64,000 bases of DNA, taken from positions 4,898,001 to 4,962,000 of the forward strand of contig JAYJMM010000116.1 of assembly GCA_037349105.1 (NCBI GenBank), read 5' to 3'. The position numbers and the translations under genes were made by a program. Shown in pieces: positions 1-11,800 of this stretch (positions within the stretch are counted from its first letter, which is position 1; the number at the start of each line of letters is the position of its first letter). The stretch is from Limnomonas spitsbergensis (lineage: Eukaryota > Chlorophyta > Chlorophyceae > Chlamydomonadales). The notes beneath the pieces are model-generated. The model saw only the letters and a program-made list of their open reading frames with translations, searched no databases and was not told where the DNA came from.

Positions 1-65
1 TCCTCCTGAGCGACATTGAAGTCAACAGTGAGTCACCATGTCAAACAATTAATGCAGGCAAAAAA

Positions 66-647
66 ACATGGGAAAGTGCATTCATGCCGTATGGGAAAGT
101 GCATTCATGCCGTATGGGAAAGTGCATTCATGCCGGATGGGACAGTGCATTCATGCCGTAAGGGAAAGTGCATTCATGCCGTATGGGAAAGTGCATTCAT
201 GCCGTATGGGAAAGTGCATTCATGCCGTATGGGAAAGTGCATTCATGCCGTATGGGAAAGTGCATTCATGCCGTATGGGAAAGTGCATTCATGCCGTATG
301 GGAAAGTGCATTCATGCCGTATGGGAAAGTGCATTCATGCCGGATGGGAAAGTGCATTCATGCCGTATGGGAAAGTGCATTCATGTCCTATGGGAAAGTG
401 CATTCATGCCGAATGGGAAAGTGCATTCATGCCGGATGGGAAAGTGCATTCATGCCGTATGGGAAAGTGCATTCATGCCGTATGGGAAAGTGCATTCATG
501 CCGTATGGGAAAGTGCATTCATGTCGTATGGGAAAGTGCATTCATGCCGTATGGGAAAGTGCATTCATGCCGAATGGGAAAGTGCATTCATGCCGTATGG
601 GAAAGTGCATTCATGCCGTATGGGAAAGTGCATTCATGCCGTATTGA
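66..647 (+). repeat. 23-bp minisatellite, about 25 copies
   Basis: A near-perfect head-to-tail repeat of a 23-bp unit containing GGGAAAGTGCATTCATGCCG, with single-base variants (GGATGGG, GAATGGG, GTCCTA, GTCGTA). Because 23 is not a multiple of 3 and the unit has no stop in any forward frame, all three frames stay open and give overlapping 23-residue periodic ORFs. The three overlapping ORFs are best explained as a by-product of the repeat, not as proteins. Confidence 0.95.
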
Positions 648-667
648 GCATGCTGTGGGAGACCCCA

Positions 668-739
668 AGAGGAAGAATGTATTCCCAAGAAGAGTGTATT
701 CCCGAGAAGAGTGTATTCCCAAGAAGAGTCAGTATCGTT
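668..739 (+). repeat. 17-bp direct repeat, left cluster
   Basis: About four imperfect copies of a 17-bp unit (AGAAGAGTGTATTCCCA). The same unit recurs at 1387-1443, so the two clusters bracket the decayed element between them. Confidence 0.85.
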
Positions 740-740
740 A

Positions 741-1150
741 CACCTCTGGGCCCGCTCAAAGCTCGGCCGCGTGGGCGCCCAACTGTTCAGAAGGGAGTAA
801 AGAAGGAACTAAAAGGAAGAGAGGGGGAAAGGAACAAAAGGAGAGGCCGGGAAGGCAACGAAGACCAAGTCCAAACACCTGAGTTCCACTAGAGACTAAC
901 CCTCAACAAAGCCTCTAAAAGAAAGATAAGTTTAGAAAAGCAAGAGAATCCCACCCCGGCTTGGCTGCGAGGGCGCCCCACTGATCAGAAGGGAGAAGAG
1001 AAGAAACTAAAAAGGGGGCAAACAACCCCCCCCCGAAAAAAACGGACCAAAAGAGAAGGCCGGAAAGGCCAACGACACCGGCCTCAGAAACCCTGGAGAC
1101 TAACCCTCAAGAATGCCCACAGCACAGTCCACAAAAGCAAGTGCGTCCCA
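741..1150 (+). repeat. Two diverged copies of a roughly 210-bp unit
   Basis: The stretch from about 745 (GCTCGGCCGCGTGGGCGCCC, then a purine-rich run, then GAGACTAACCCTCAACA) is repeated from about 958 with clear divergence (GGCTGCGAGGGCGCCCCACT ... GAGACTAACCCTCAAGAATG). Both copies lie next to the reverse-transcriptase-like tail on the opposite strand, so they may be its 3' untranslated region, but this is inference. Confidence 0.6.
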
Positions 1151-1375
1151 CCCATGCTCAGCATGGTACAACTGGTGGAAGTTAGTGGCAGCGCCCGGAG
1201 GACCTGCCCACCCTCGCTCCCGTAACTGCTCCCTGACACTAGGGCACTGGAAGCACACATGCAGTGCATCCTCTACCTGCTCGCTATCCCCCCTTGCCCA
1301 ACACCGCTGGCAGCAGCGTGCCTGTCGCCGCTGACCGTTGCGCCGTCCTCTGGTATCAGCAGTGCTGATCGCGCC
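1100..1375 (-). pseudogene. Remnant of a retroelement zinc-binding (zf-RVT-like) tail
   Basis: The minus-strand ORF contains CCQRCW, an acidic EDALH stretch and then CFQCPSVREQL, giving a C-x2-C ... H-x4-C pattern. That spacing and the surrounding residues resemble the zinc-binding module found at the C-terminus of many non-LTR reverse transcriptases (zf-RVT). No RT or endonuclease domain is visible, so only a fragment survives. The upstream part of the ORF runs into the 17-bp repeats and is not real coding. The family assignment is a motif judgement; a chance zinc-like pattern cannot be excluded. Confidence 0.45.
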
Positions 1376-1386
1376 AAGCCGCAGTC

Positions 1387-1443
1387 GCCAAGAAGAGTGT
1401 ATTCCCAAGAAGAGTGTATTCCCAAGAAGTGTGTATTCCCAAG
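1387..1443 (+). repeat. 17-bp direct repeat, right cluster
   Basis: Three copies of the unit seen at 668-739, in the same orientation. Confidence 0.85.
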
Positions 1444-2654
1444 TGATCACACATGATGAGATGAGTTGGCTTGACATGTTAACACACAGTCTCATGCCTT
1501 GCCATCTTAGCGCATTGCAAACAACTGCTTCCTTTCAAACCTCTGTTTTCCTGTCAGTCTGAGCTCAAGACCAACCAATGCGCGCTCTCCCACCTCCCCA
1601 CCTAACACCTCCTCATCTTACTTTTGTTGCCGCCCTCTTCATCAGACACAGCGTTCCGTCCAGTCTCTTCCTGATCTCAACGACTTCCCCTATTTTGACT
1701 TGATTTGCGGTGACAAATGGTCCCAAGCCCTTCAGGAAATATTGTTTGACCTGCACACAATGCAAAGGGAATGCAAGAGTATTAATGCAGAAATGAAGGC
1801 AAATAAACTGATTCAGCTATGTGGCTGACTGGCTGTCTCCATGTTTAAATCGTCAACTGAGACCAAAGGCAATTTCCTTGTCGAATGCATGGGTTTAACT
1901 TTGTTTATTCTTGGTAGAACAAAAGAAAGTTCGCCCAGTTTGAGCATGGAGGTTAAGGAGACAGCGCAGCTTGGGGCCTCGCCGTTACCATGAGGCAAAT
2001 AGGAAAGAAGCAACTTCCTCACGGTGGTGTTCTTTTAAGAGTATATGCTTGGTTGGCCCAGTGGCCGGCTTTGAGGTCGAAAATCATTCAAGTATGCGTC
2101 TGGTTTGCACCATGCTCAGCAAGAGTACTATCGAATGGACATGCACTTTCTGGGCGCACTTCTTAGCATGGAACGAAGAGATCCCTAGAGACATCATGGC
2201 TTCAATTGTGTACTCATGACAATAGTGCTCAATGTGCCGATCAAGATTGGGATAATTGTTATATTGTTTTGTTGCCCCGGTCTATTATTAAAGACCAGAA
2301 AAATCGACCCGTACAATTCTCCCGTACATTTCGTCGCGTACGGCATCATAGTAGAATAAAGACAAGAATTTTCGACCCTTACAAACCGACAGGCAACAGA
2401 CCAGGTGTCACTGGTGCCAAATTGTCGCCACAGCCTCGTAGGAATGTATTAGCCTCTACTGCGCAGGTTTAATGGGCTGCTACTAACCCTTGTAGTAACC
2501 CCCACAGTTAGTTCGTACCAGCCTGGAATTATCAGAAGAAAATATCAGTTCATACCAGGTCGGACACACCAATATAAAGTGCCCCCCCCTTAAACCACTA
2601 GCCGTGAATGAACCAGGGCCTATAACCACCATTACACGTTGTGATTGGTGCACG
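1444..2654. other. Unassigned stretch, no gene seen
   Basis: Only short shadow ORFs (largest 88 codons) with no recognisable motif, no convincing splice-linked exons and no repeat. Probably intergenic. Confidence 0.6.
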
Positions 2655-3914
2655 TTCAATATCAGTAGTTCAATATCAGTAGTTCAATATCAGTAGTTCA
2701 ATATCAGTAGTTCAATAACAGTAGTTCAATATCAGTAGTTCAATAACAGTAGTTCAATGTCAGTAGTTCAATAACAGTAGTTCAATAGCAGTAGTTCAAT
2801 ATCAGTAGTTCAATAACAGTAGTTCAATATCAGTAGTTCAATGTCAGTAGTTCAATATCAGTAGTTCAATATCAGTAGTTCAATATCAGTAGTTCAATAA
2901 CAGTAGTTCAATATCAGTAGTTCAATATCAGTAGTTCAATATCAGTAGTTCAATATCAGTAGTTCAATAACAGTAGTTCAATATCAGTAGTTCAATATCA
3001 GTAGTTCAATATCAGTAGTTCAATATCAGTAGTTCAATATCAGTAGTTCAATATCAGTAGTTCAATATCAGTAGTTCAATATCAGTAGTTCAATAACAGT
3101 AGTTCAATATCAGTAGTTCAATAGCAGTAGTTCAATAACAGTAGTTCAATATCAGTAGTTCAACATCAGTAGTTCAATATCAGTAGTTCAATATCAGTAG
3201 TTCAATATCAGTAGTTCAATAACAGTAGTTCAATATCAGTAGTTCAATATCAGTAGTTCAATATCAGTAGTTCAATATCAGTAGTTCAATATCAGTAGTT
3301 CAATATCAGTAGTTCAATATCAGTAGTTCAATATCAGTAGTTCAATAACAGTAGTTCAATATCAGTAGTTCAATATCAGTAGTTCAATAACAGTAGTTCA
3401 ATAGCAGTAGTTCAATATCAGTAGTTCAATATCAGTAGTTCAATATCAGTAGTTCAATAACAGTAGTTCAATGTCAGTAGTTCAATATCAGTAGTTCAAT
3501 ATCAGTAGTTCAATATCAGTAGTTCAATATCAGTAGTTCAATAACAGTAGTTCAATGTCAGTAGTTCAATGTCAGTAGTTCAATATCAGTAGTTCAATAT
3601 CAGTAGTTCAATAACAGTAGTTCAATAGCAGTAGTTCAATATCAGTAGTTCAATATCAGTAGTTCAATATCAGTAGTTCAATAACAGTAGTTCAATGTCA
3701 GTAGTTCAATATCAGTAGTTCAATATCAGTAGTTCAATATCAGTAGTTCAATATCAGTAGTTCAATATCAGTAGTTCAATATCAGTAGTTCAATAACAGT
3801 AGTTCAATAACAGTAGTTCAATGTCAGTAGTTCAATATCAGTAGTTCAATATCAGTAGTTCAATATCAGTAGTTCAATAACAGTAGTTCAATATCAGTAG
3901 TTCAATAACAGTAG
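2655..3914 (+). repeat. 14-bp minisatellite, exactly 90 units
   Basis: The span is 1,260 bp, which is 90 units of 14 bp with no indel. The consensus is TTCAATATCAGTAG. Apart from one TTCAACATC unit, variation is restricted to the two bases after TTCAAT: AT (majority), AA, GT or AG. A block of variants starting near 3361 recurs 224 bp (16 units) later near 3585, showing a higher-order duplication. Confidence 0.97.
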
Positions 3915-4119
3915 TTCACCGAGGTCATTCTGCTGAATTAGGCAAGCTTTTAATTTGTCGACATGCTCGGTGTCTCCGCAAAAACATAACCCTAATGTGG
4001 ACTACATCATCCTTATTTTGCTGTGTCCCTCGCATCAGCAACATGTTAGGTTGATTTTTTGTATTCATTTCGACGCCTCATAGTGTTGATGCCAAAGTCA
4101 AATGTGGCCATCAGCCCCA

Positions 4120-5262
4120 CGGGAGGAGACAACCAAGGGGAAGTGGGGTGTGGCATTCAGCCATGGCAGCACATGGGAGGGCATGAGGAAGGGTAGGTAA
4201 AGTGTGGCATTCAGCCATGGCAGCACATGGAGGAGATGAGGAAGAGAACGTGGGGTATAGCATTCGGCCATGGCAGCACATGGGAGGAGATGAGGAAGAG
4301 AACGTGGGGTATAGCATTCGGCCATGGCAGCGCATGGGAGGACATGAGGAAGGGGAAGTGGAGTGTGGCATTCAGCCATGGCAGCAAATGGGAGGACATG
4401 CGGAAGGGGAAGTGGAGTGTGGCACTCAGCCATGGCAGCACATGGTAGGACATGAGGACGGGGAAGTGGAGTGTGGCATTCAGCCATGGCAGCACATGGT
4501 AGGACATGAGGACGGGGAAGTGGAGTGTGGCATTCAGCCATGGCCGCACATGGGAGGACATGTGGAAGGGGAAGTGGTGTGTTGAATTTAGCCATGGCAG
4601 CACATGGGAGGACATGAGGAAGGGGAAGTGGGGTGTTGCATTCAGCCATGGCAGCACATGGGAGGACATGAGGAAGGGGAAGGGGAGTGTTGCATCCAGC
4701 CATGGCAGCACATGGGAGAACATGAGGAAGAAGAAGTGGAGTGTTGCACTCAGCCATGGCAGCACATGGTAGGACATGTGGAAGGGGAAGTGGGGTGTTG
4801 AATTCAGCCATGGCAGCACATGGGAGGACATGAGGAGGGTGAAGTGTGGTATTGCATTCAGCCATGGCAGCACATGGGAGGACATGTGGAAGGGGAAGTG
4901 GTGTTTTGAATTCAGCCATGGCAGCACATGGGAGGACATGAGGAAGGGGAAGTGGGGTGTTGCATTCAGCCATGGCAGCACATGGGAGGACATGTGGAAG
5001 GGGAAGTGGTGTTAGCATACATCCATGACAGCACATGGGAGGACATGAGGAAGGGAAAGTGGGGTGTGGCATTCAGCCATGACAGCACATGGGAGGACAT
5101 GAGGAAGGGGAAGTGGAGTGTGGCACTCAGCCATGACAGCAAATGGACGGACATGAGGAAGGGAAAGTGGAGTGTGGCACTCAGCCATGGCAGCACATGG
5201 GAGGACATGAGGAAGAGGAAGTGGGGTGTGGCATTCAGCCATGACAGCACATGGGAGGACAT
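4120..5262 (+). repeat. 54-bp satellite, left segment (about 21 units)
   Basis: Tandem 54-bp units (start GAGGACATGAGGAAGGGGAA, end CAGCCATGGCAGCACATGG). 54 is 18 codons and several frames on both strands lack stops, so the array gives long 18-residue periodic ORFs on both strands. The segment ends exactly at the hAT insertion; the last 8 bp, GAGGACAT, are that element's target duplication. Confidence 0.95.
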
Positions 5263-6308
5263 CAGGGCAGTTACAGCCGATCGGCGGCCGACCAGAGTGG
5301 CCAAAAAATAAATATGGCCGATCGCCCCGCTAGGGGCGACTCGGCGATGGCCGAAAGAAAAAGAAGGGGGGGGTCGGCCGAAGGCAGGCTGCAGCCGAAG
5401 GCTGCGGAGGGGGGGTTCGGCCGAAGGCCGAATCTGAGGTGGGGGTTCGGTCGAAAGCATGCCATATTAGGCCTCATTTAATTCGCGTGCGGCTGACATT
5501 GGTGAAGACTTAATAGCAATCAAACTACCGTATCGAAGGCTGTCCCCACGACCAGGCCCACGCTTTCCATTTCAAAATCGGCGGTAAAGCGACCACAACA
5601 ACATATGTGCGACTCGCGCAACCATGCCAACGGAATTTCGGGAGCTTTCTTGACGGAAATGTTGCTTGGTTCAATGCCTTCTTGTGATAAAACTTTGCAG
5701 TTCAACGGCCATGTGTCGACGAAGGCATGACAGAATTTGTGCGTGTTCCAACACATTCAATATTCAGCACACACAAAACAGCTCACGGCGTATTCGAATG
5801 TTAGCGGTGAACGTCGAGACATGGAGCAAACGAATGCTCTTCAGCGAAGCAAAAATTATCTCGATGCAGCCCATGCTGCCCGTACGGCTGTGGAAAGTTA
5901 AGAGCCGTACAAGGCATGCGTGTTTCGAAGCCATTCCAAGCGGTATCTCATCTCGATTTCTCCCTCATTGCTGGGCGGATTCCACCTGTTTCAGCACTAA
6001 ACCTTCACATATGTATACAAAACGATTGTAATATCTGTCATGGAGCCGAGGTGCCATGTAGGCAGATACATGCTGCACGCAGGTTTACACCGCCGAAAAC
6101 AGTGTGGGCCTGGTCGTGGGGACAGCCAGTATAAGTGTCCACCAGGCCAAAGAAAAAACAAATCGATTCGGCAAAATAATGAAAACAAAAAATATTACGG
6201 CCGACCAAATTTGGACGGCAGTTCGGCCGGCCAGCCGGCCGGCTGACCGAACTGCCGAAGGCAGTTCGGCTTCGGCCGAGTAGAATTTTAAGGTCCGTAA
6301 CTGCCCTG
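5263..6308. mobile_element. Non-autonomous hAT-type DNA transposon (1,046 bp)
   Basis: The element begins CAGGGCAGTTAC and ends GTAACTGCCCTG, a perfect 12-bp terminal inverted repeat. It is flanked by direct 8-bp copies of GAGGACAT (5255-5262 and 6309-6316), and its removal restores one intact satellite unit. An 8-bp duplication and CAGGG termini are hallmarks of the hAT superfamily. Both ends carry clustered GGCCGA/TCGGCC subterminal motifs, including a CGCCCC-GCTA-GGGGCG hairpin near 5322. No ORF resembles a hAT transposase (no BED finger, no C-terminal dimerisation motif), so it would need an enzyme supplied in trans. Confidence 0.9.
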
Positions 6309-8073
6309 GAGGACATGAGGAAGGGGAAGTGGAGTGTGGCACTCAGCCATGGCAGCACATGGGAGGACATGAGGAAGGGGAAGTGGAGTGTTGCATTCAG
6401 CCATTGCAGCACATGGGAGGACATGAGGAAGGGTAAGTGGAGTGTTCAATTCAGCCATGGCAGCACATGGGAGGACATGAGGAAGGGTCATAAGGGTGTG
6501 GCATTCAGCCATGGCAGCACATGGGAGGACATGAGGAAGGGGACGTGGGGTGTTGCATACCGCCATGGCAGCACATGGACGGACATGAGGAAGGGAAAGT
6601 GGAGTGTGGCATTCAGCCATGGCAGCACATGGTAGGACATGAGGAAGGGGAAGTGGAGTGTGGCATTCAGCCATGGCAGCACATGGGAGGACATGAGTAA
6701 GGGGGAGAGTGGTGTTGCATTCAGTCATGGCAGCAAATGGGAGGACATGATGAAGGGGAAGTGGAGTGTGGCATTCAGCCATGGCAGCACATGGGAGGAT
6801 ATGAGGAAGAAGAAGTGGTGTGTGGCATACAGCCATGGCAGCACATGGGAGGACATGAGGAAGGGGAAGTGGAGTGTGGCATTCAGCCATGACAGCACAT
6901 GGGAGGACATGAGGAAGGGGAAGTGGAGTGTGGCACTCAGCCATGGCAGCACATGGGAGGACATGAGGAAGGGGAAGTGGAGTGTTGCACTCAGCCATGG
7001 CAACACATGGGAGGACATGAGGAAGGGGAAGTGGAGTGTGGCATTCAGCCATGACAGCACATGGGAGGACATGAGGAAGGGGCATAAGGGTGTGGCATTC
7101 AGCCATGGCAGCACATGGAGGACATGAGGAAGGGGAAGTGGGGTGTTGCATACAGCCATGGCAGCACATGGACGGACATGAGGAAGGGAAAGTGGAGTGT
7201 GGCATTCAGCCATGGCAGCACATGGTAGGACATGAGGAAGGGGACGTGGGGTGTTGCATCCAGCCATGGCAGCACATGGGAGGATATGAGGAAGGGGAAG
7301 TGGAGTGTTGCATTCAGCCATGGCAGCACATAGGAGGACATGAGGAAGGGGAAGTGGAGTGTGGCATTCAGCCATGGCAGCACATGGGAGGATATGAGGA
7401 AGGGGAAGTGGTGTGTGGCATACAGCCATGGCAGCACATGGGAGGACATGAGGAAGGGGAAGTGGGGTGTGGCATTCAGCCATGACAGCACATGGGAGGA
7501 CATGAAGAAGGGGAAGTGGAGTGTGGCACTCAGCCATGGCAGCAAATGGGAGAACATGAGGAAGGGGAAGTGGAGTGTGGCACTCAGCCATGGCAGCACA
7601 TGGTAGGACATGAGGAAGGGGAAGTGGAGTGTGGCATTCAGCCATGGCAGCACATGGGAGGACATGAGTAAGGGGGAGAGTGGTGTTGCATTCAGTCATG
7701 GCAGCAAATGGGAGGACATGATGAAGGGGAAGTGGAGTGTGGCATTCAGCCATGGCAGCACATGGGAGGATATGAGGAAGGAGAAGTGGTGTGTGGCATA
7801 CAGCCATGGCAGCACATGGGAGGACATGAGGAAGGGGAAGTGGGGTGTTGCATTCAGCCATGACAGCACATGGGAGGACATGAGGAAGGGGAAGTGGAGT
7901 GTGGCACTCAGCCATGGCAGCACATGGGAGGACATGAGGAAGGGGAAGTGGAGTGTGGCATTCGGCCATGGCAGCACATGGGAGGACATGAGGAAGGGGA
8001 AGTGGAGTGTGGCACTCAGCCATGGCAGCACATGGGAGGACATGAGGAAGGGGAAGTGGGGTGTGGCATTCAG
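6309..8073 (+). repeat. 54-bp satellite, middle segment (about 32 units)
   Basis: This continues the array at 4120-5262 after the hAT insertion. A multi-unit block is duplicated: the units around 6645-6900 (with the variants GAGTAAGGGGGAGAGTGG and GATGAAGGGG) recur around 7616-7870, showing unequal exchange. It ends at the LTR element; TTCAG at 8069-8073 is that element's 5-bp target duplication. Confidence 0.95.
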
Positions 8074-8466
8074 TGTAATGGTCATGTAACCAGTACCCCA
8101 GAATTACCAGTCGCTGACGCGACCTGCCTTACGTTATCGGCGCTAACGCTCCATACGGAAGTTGCAGGGTCGCCTGGCAAGCCAAGTCCTGAACCCTCAC
8201 AGGTTAAACCCTGCATCTCCCTTATAAGCGAGCTCTGCTAGTTATCGGGAAGTCTCAGACGAGATAAATCCATCAGGCTCAATACCTGACTGTCCCACTA
8301 TTCTTTTACAAGTCTCCAGCAGTCTCCCTTTGTGAGCACCCAGTCCCCCCTCCGGTCAACTGTCCTACCGACTACACCTTCACGACTACCTCTCTGCGCT
8401 CCTCTACCAGTGAGTCCTAGTCTAGCATTAAAGACCTTAGTCCCACTGGGGCCTAAGACCTTTACA
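8074..8466 (+). repeat. 5' LTR (393 bp)
   Basis: TG...CA termini. A TATAAG box at 8223-8228 could place the transcription start about 25-30 bp downstream, defining U3/R, but no transcript data are available. It matches the 3' LTR at 392 of 393 positions. Confidence 0.95.
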
Positions 8467-8467
8467 G

Positions 8468-8487
8468 TGGTTCCATAGCTCAATCGG
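8468..8487 (+). promoter_or_regulatory. Putative primer-binding site, tRNA D-arm-like
   Basis: One base after the LTR, the sequence starts TGG, as expected for pairing with a tRNA 3' CCA end, followed by TTCCATAGCTC. The stretch TAGCTCAATCGG (8476-8487) also looks like the D-arm/A-box of a tRNA gene read in the sense direction. I cannot name the primer tRNA. Confidence 0.5.
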
Positions 8488-8830
8488 TCCGATCCTGTCG
8501 CTTCGCTCCTTGCCAGAACCCTGCCGTCGGCTCGAAAGAGTTTTGAGACACGCGTGTCGGGCACTCGCGTCCCATTAGACCGCTAGGATTGAATTATTCA
8601 ACTTCCCGAGCCGAATCCAGTACAGTGCCTAAATCAGGTCCCAGTCCCGAGGAACAAGACAGTATTTAGTACTGGTATCACACTCTAGGAGGCCTAGCAG
8701 CGTTTCCCCCGCTACCGAGTAACACCAGCAACGTTTCGACGCTGACCGAGACGAGTGAGTCCCGCAACAGTCGCCTGTTCGACTTCAACATCCAGCGGTT
8801 TGAATTCCGTACAAACCAGTCTTGTCAGTG

Positions 8831-11800
8831 ATGACTGCCAGTTTCTTGACGTACGATCGTGTACTTTGTAACGAACGCTGCCGATGCACCTGCGCCCTCC
8901 CAGTCATTCATTCTCGCTCTCCAGAAACGCACCAGATATATGTTGCCAAAACTAGAGATGCAGCAAGGCTTTATTTGAACAACAGACCCAGCACCAGTTC
9001 TTGCTTACTAGTTTCATCCAGACAAGCAGCGGGATTACAATCGCTACTCAAACACGCTGGCCTTGTTCAAACCTTCGAGTCTCAATCAGTTGTTGGTACT
9101 GCTGTGAACCAGGGTATGAAACCGTCACCAATCCTTGCATTTGTAATCCCTGCTGATACCAGAGAAACCGCCCAGTGTCAGATTCTAGCACGAGTACGAG
9201 GTGATGTAAACGAGAAAGGACAACCAGGTGATACGCATAGTAGGATCGAGAGTAGAGGGAACGACGAGCAACTAGCAGCAATCTATGACGGCCACGTACA
9301 TGGCACCAAGCTCAAGTGTCTATTTGATTCGGGTGCATCTTCCTGCTTCATGGGTGCAAAACTTGTCAAGAAATTGGGACTCCAGATTCGTACTAGTAAA
9401 TATCGAGCAGTGGCCACTGCGGCTGGTCGAGATTGTACTGTCCTAGGTTCCGCTAGTCTCTTAATTAAGTTCGGCCGGACTGATTTCGAGATTGTGGTTC
9501 ACGTCCTACCAGCGTTTCTCGATTCGGTTGATGTTATCATCGGCGAGGACTTCATGAAAACACACTCCTGTCAACTGCAGTACAATCCAGGCCAGTCTTC
9601 CCTACTCACTCTCCACGGAGAGATGGAGCCCATGCATACTGTGTGTTTACGTGGCACAGCGGCTGTGATAGTTACGCAGACTGTGAAGACCACTCGAGAT
9701 ATACCGGTGGATCCGACTCATGGCAATAATACAGGACTGAGTGAAACCGAAGACGAATCCCCAACCAGTCCCGATCAAATTCCAGCTGGCCTCGCAGCCA
9801 GGTACCTCAAGTCTGGTCGACACCGCGCATTTATAGCTGTACTGACACCACATGCTATCGACCCAGACGAAGAGCTACAACCAGTACCAAACCCAGAAGG
9901 AGAACCAGACAAGCCGAGTAGTACCAGACCAGAAAAGAAAACTTTTAACATGGACCATGTACATCCAGACATGCGCACATCGATTACTAACCTGATCGAC
10001 GAGTACGCTGACATTTTTTCGGAAACCCCTCGAGCTGGCGGAGCGAAAGTCCCACCTCTAGAGCACACGATCGATCTGGTCGCTGGCGCTAAACCACCTT
10101 TTCGCAGGAACTTTCGTTTGTCACCAGCCGAGTCCGAAGAACTCAAGATCCAGGTTGCTGAACTACTAGAAAAAGGAATCATCACACCAGTTAACAGTCC
10201 TTACGGAGCACCAGTCTTGTTTATCAAGAAACCCAATGGAGGACTTCGGTTCTGCCTAGACTATCGAGCTTTAAACGAGCTGACCGTCAAACTACGCTAC
10301 CCCTTGCCAAGGATCGATGATCTTCTAGATGCAGCTCGAGGAGCATCATGTTTTTCTTGCCTTGACATGGCAGGTGGTTTTCACCAACTGCTTATTTCTG
10401 AGGAAGACCAGCCCAAGACAGCTTTTGCTACACCCTTTGGTCATTATGCATGGCGCTGCCTGCCCATGGGTCTTTCAAACGCGCCCAGTCAATACCAGAG
10501 CACCGTGAACAAAATCTTTGCTGACCTTACATTTGTTCTCATTTACATTGATGACATCATGATCCTGTCCCAGACACCCGAGCAGCATCTCCAGCATTTA
10601 CGACAAGTGTTTGACAAGATACGAGATTCAGGACTGCAGGTCAAATTTTCCAAGTGCAAATTTCTGCAGGCTCAAGTCAAGTACCTAGGGCACATTCTTT
10701 CGAAAAATGGTGTGGCTGCCGACCCAGACAAAATTCGGGCGCTTACCGAGTGGGAATTCCCGACCAGTGCAACAGGCGTCTTGCAATTTCTAGGCCTAGC
10801 AAATTACTTTCGCAAGTTCATTCCGAACCTCTCCAGGCTGGCAGCACCGTTGTACCATTTGACCAAGAAAACTGTACAGTTCGAAGGTGGTGCAGACGCA
10901 CTACTGGCTTTTACGGCTATCAAGGAAGCATTGGCTTCACCACCAGTTCTTGCATACCCAGATCCAGACCAGCCGTATGAACTCATTTCTGACGCATCCA
11001 TCACTGGCTGTGGTGCAGTACTCACGCAACTTGGTCGACCTGTCGCGTACTTCTCTGCCAAGTTCTCACCTGCCGAGCGCAATTACACTACAGGCGAACA
11101 AGAGCTCTTGGGCATCATTAAAGCACTCAAAGAGTGGCGGTGCTATCTAGAAGGCGGCAATGGCCTTAACATTGTAACAGACCATAATCCTCTGACATTT
11201 TTTTCGAAACAGCCCACACTGTCACGTAGGCAAGCACGATGGAGCGAATTCCTGTCACGGTTCGAGTTCACTGTGAAGTACCGACCAGGTGCAACCAACC
11301 CAGCTGATTCACTTTCAAGGTTGCCACACCAAGGACCAGACCAAGCAGCTATACTGTTTGCAATTATTGTTAACGAGTCTTGCCCAGATTTCATGCAACA
11401 AGTCAAGAACGAGTCTAGCATTGACCCAGAATTCAAAAACACAGGTACAACTCGTGATTGGGCACTACGTAATGGCTACTGGTCAAGAGAAGGCCTAGTC
11501 GTTATACCAGCAAAACTTCGAGAACAAGTTATTCGTGAGCATCATGATACCCCCCTTGCAGGTCACTTCAATTGGAAGACCACTCTAGACCACATAAAAC
11601 GTCAATTTTGGTGGCCCTCAATCCAGGCAGATGTACAACAGTATGTCTCATCATGTGCCTCATGCCAGAGGAACAAGTCTGCAAACAAGAGACCCTTTGG
11701 TCTAAACCAGCCACTAGAAATCCCTGATTCCAGATGGCACACTGTCACCATGGACTTTGTGTTTGACTTGCCCCAGTCAGCCAGTGGTCATGATGGCATC

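Noticed and set aside
66..882. Three overlapping plus-strand ORFs of 159-288 codons
   Set aside because: They are the 23-bp repeat read in three frames, each with the same 23-residue period; no independent coding evidence.
2655..3914. CRISPR-like array
   Set aside because: The 14-bp repeats abut with no spacers; it is a minisatellite, in nuclear DNA.
4098..8089. Many ORFs of 60-432 codons on both strands
   Set aside because: All are readings of the 54-bp satellite (18-residue period); several overlap in opposite strands.
8469..8540. A full tRNA gene after the 5' LTR
   Set aside because: The D-arm-like start is good but no anticodon arm, T-arm or matching acceptor 3' strand could be folded.
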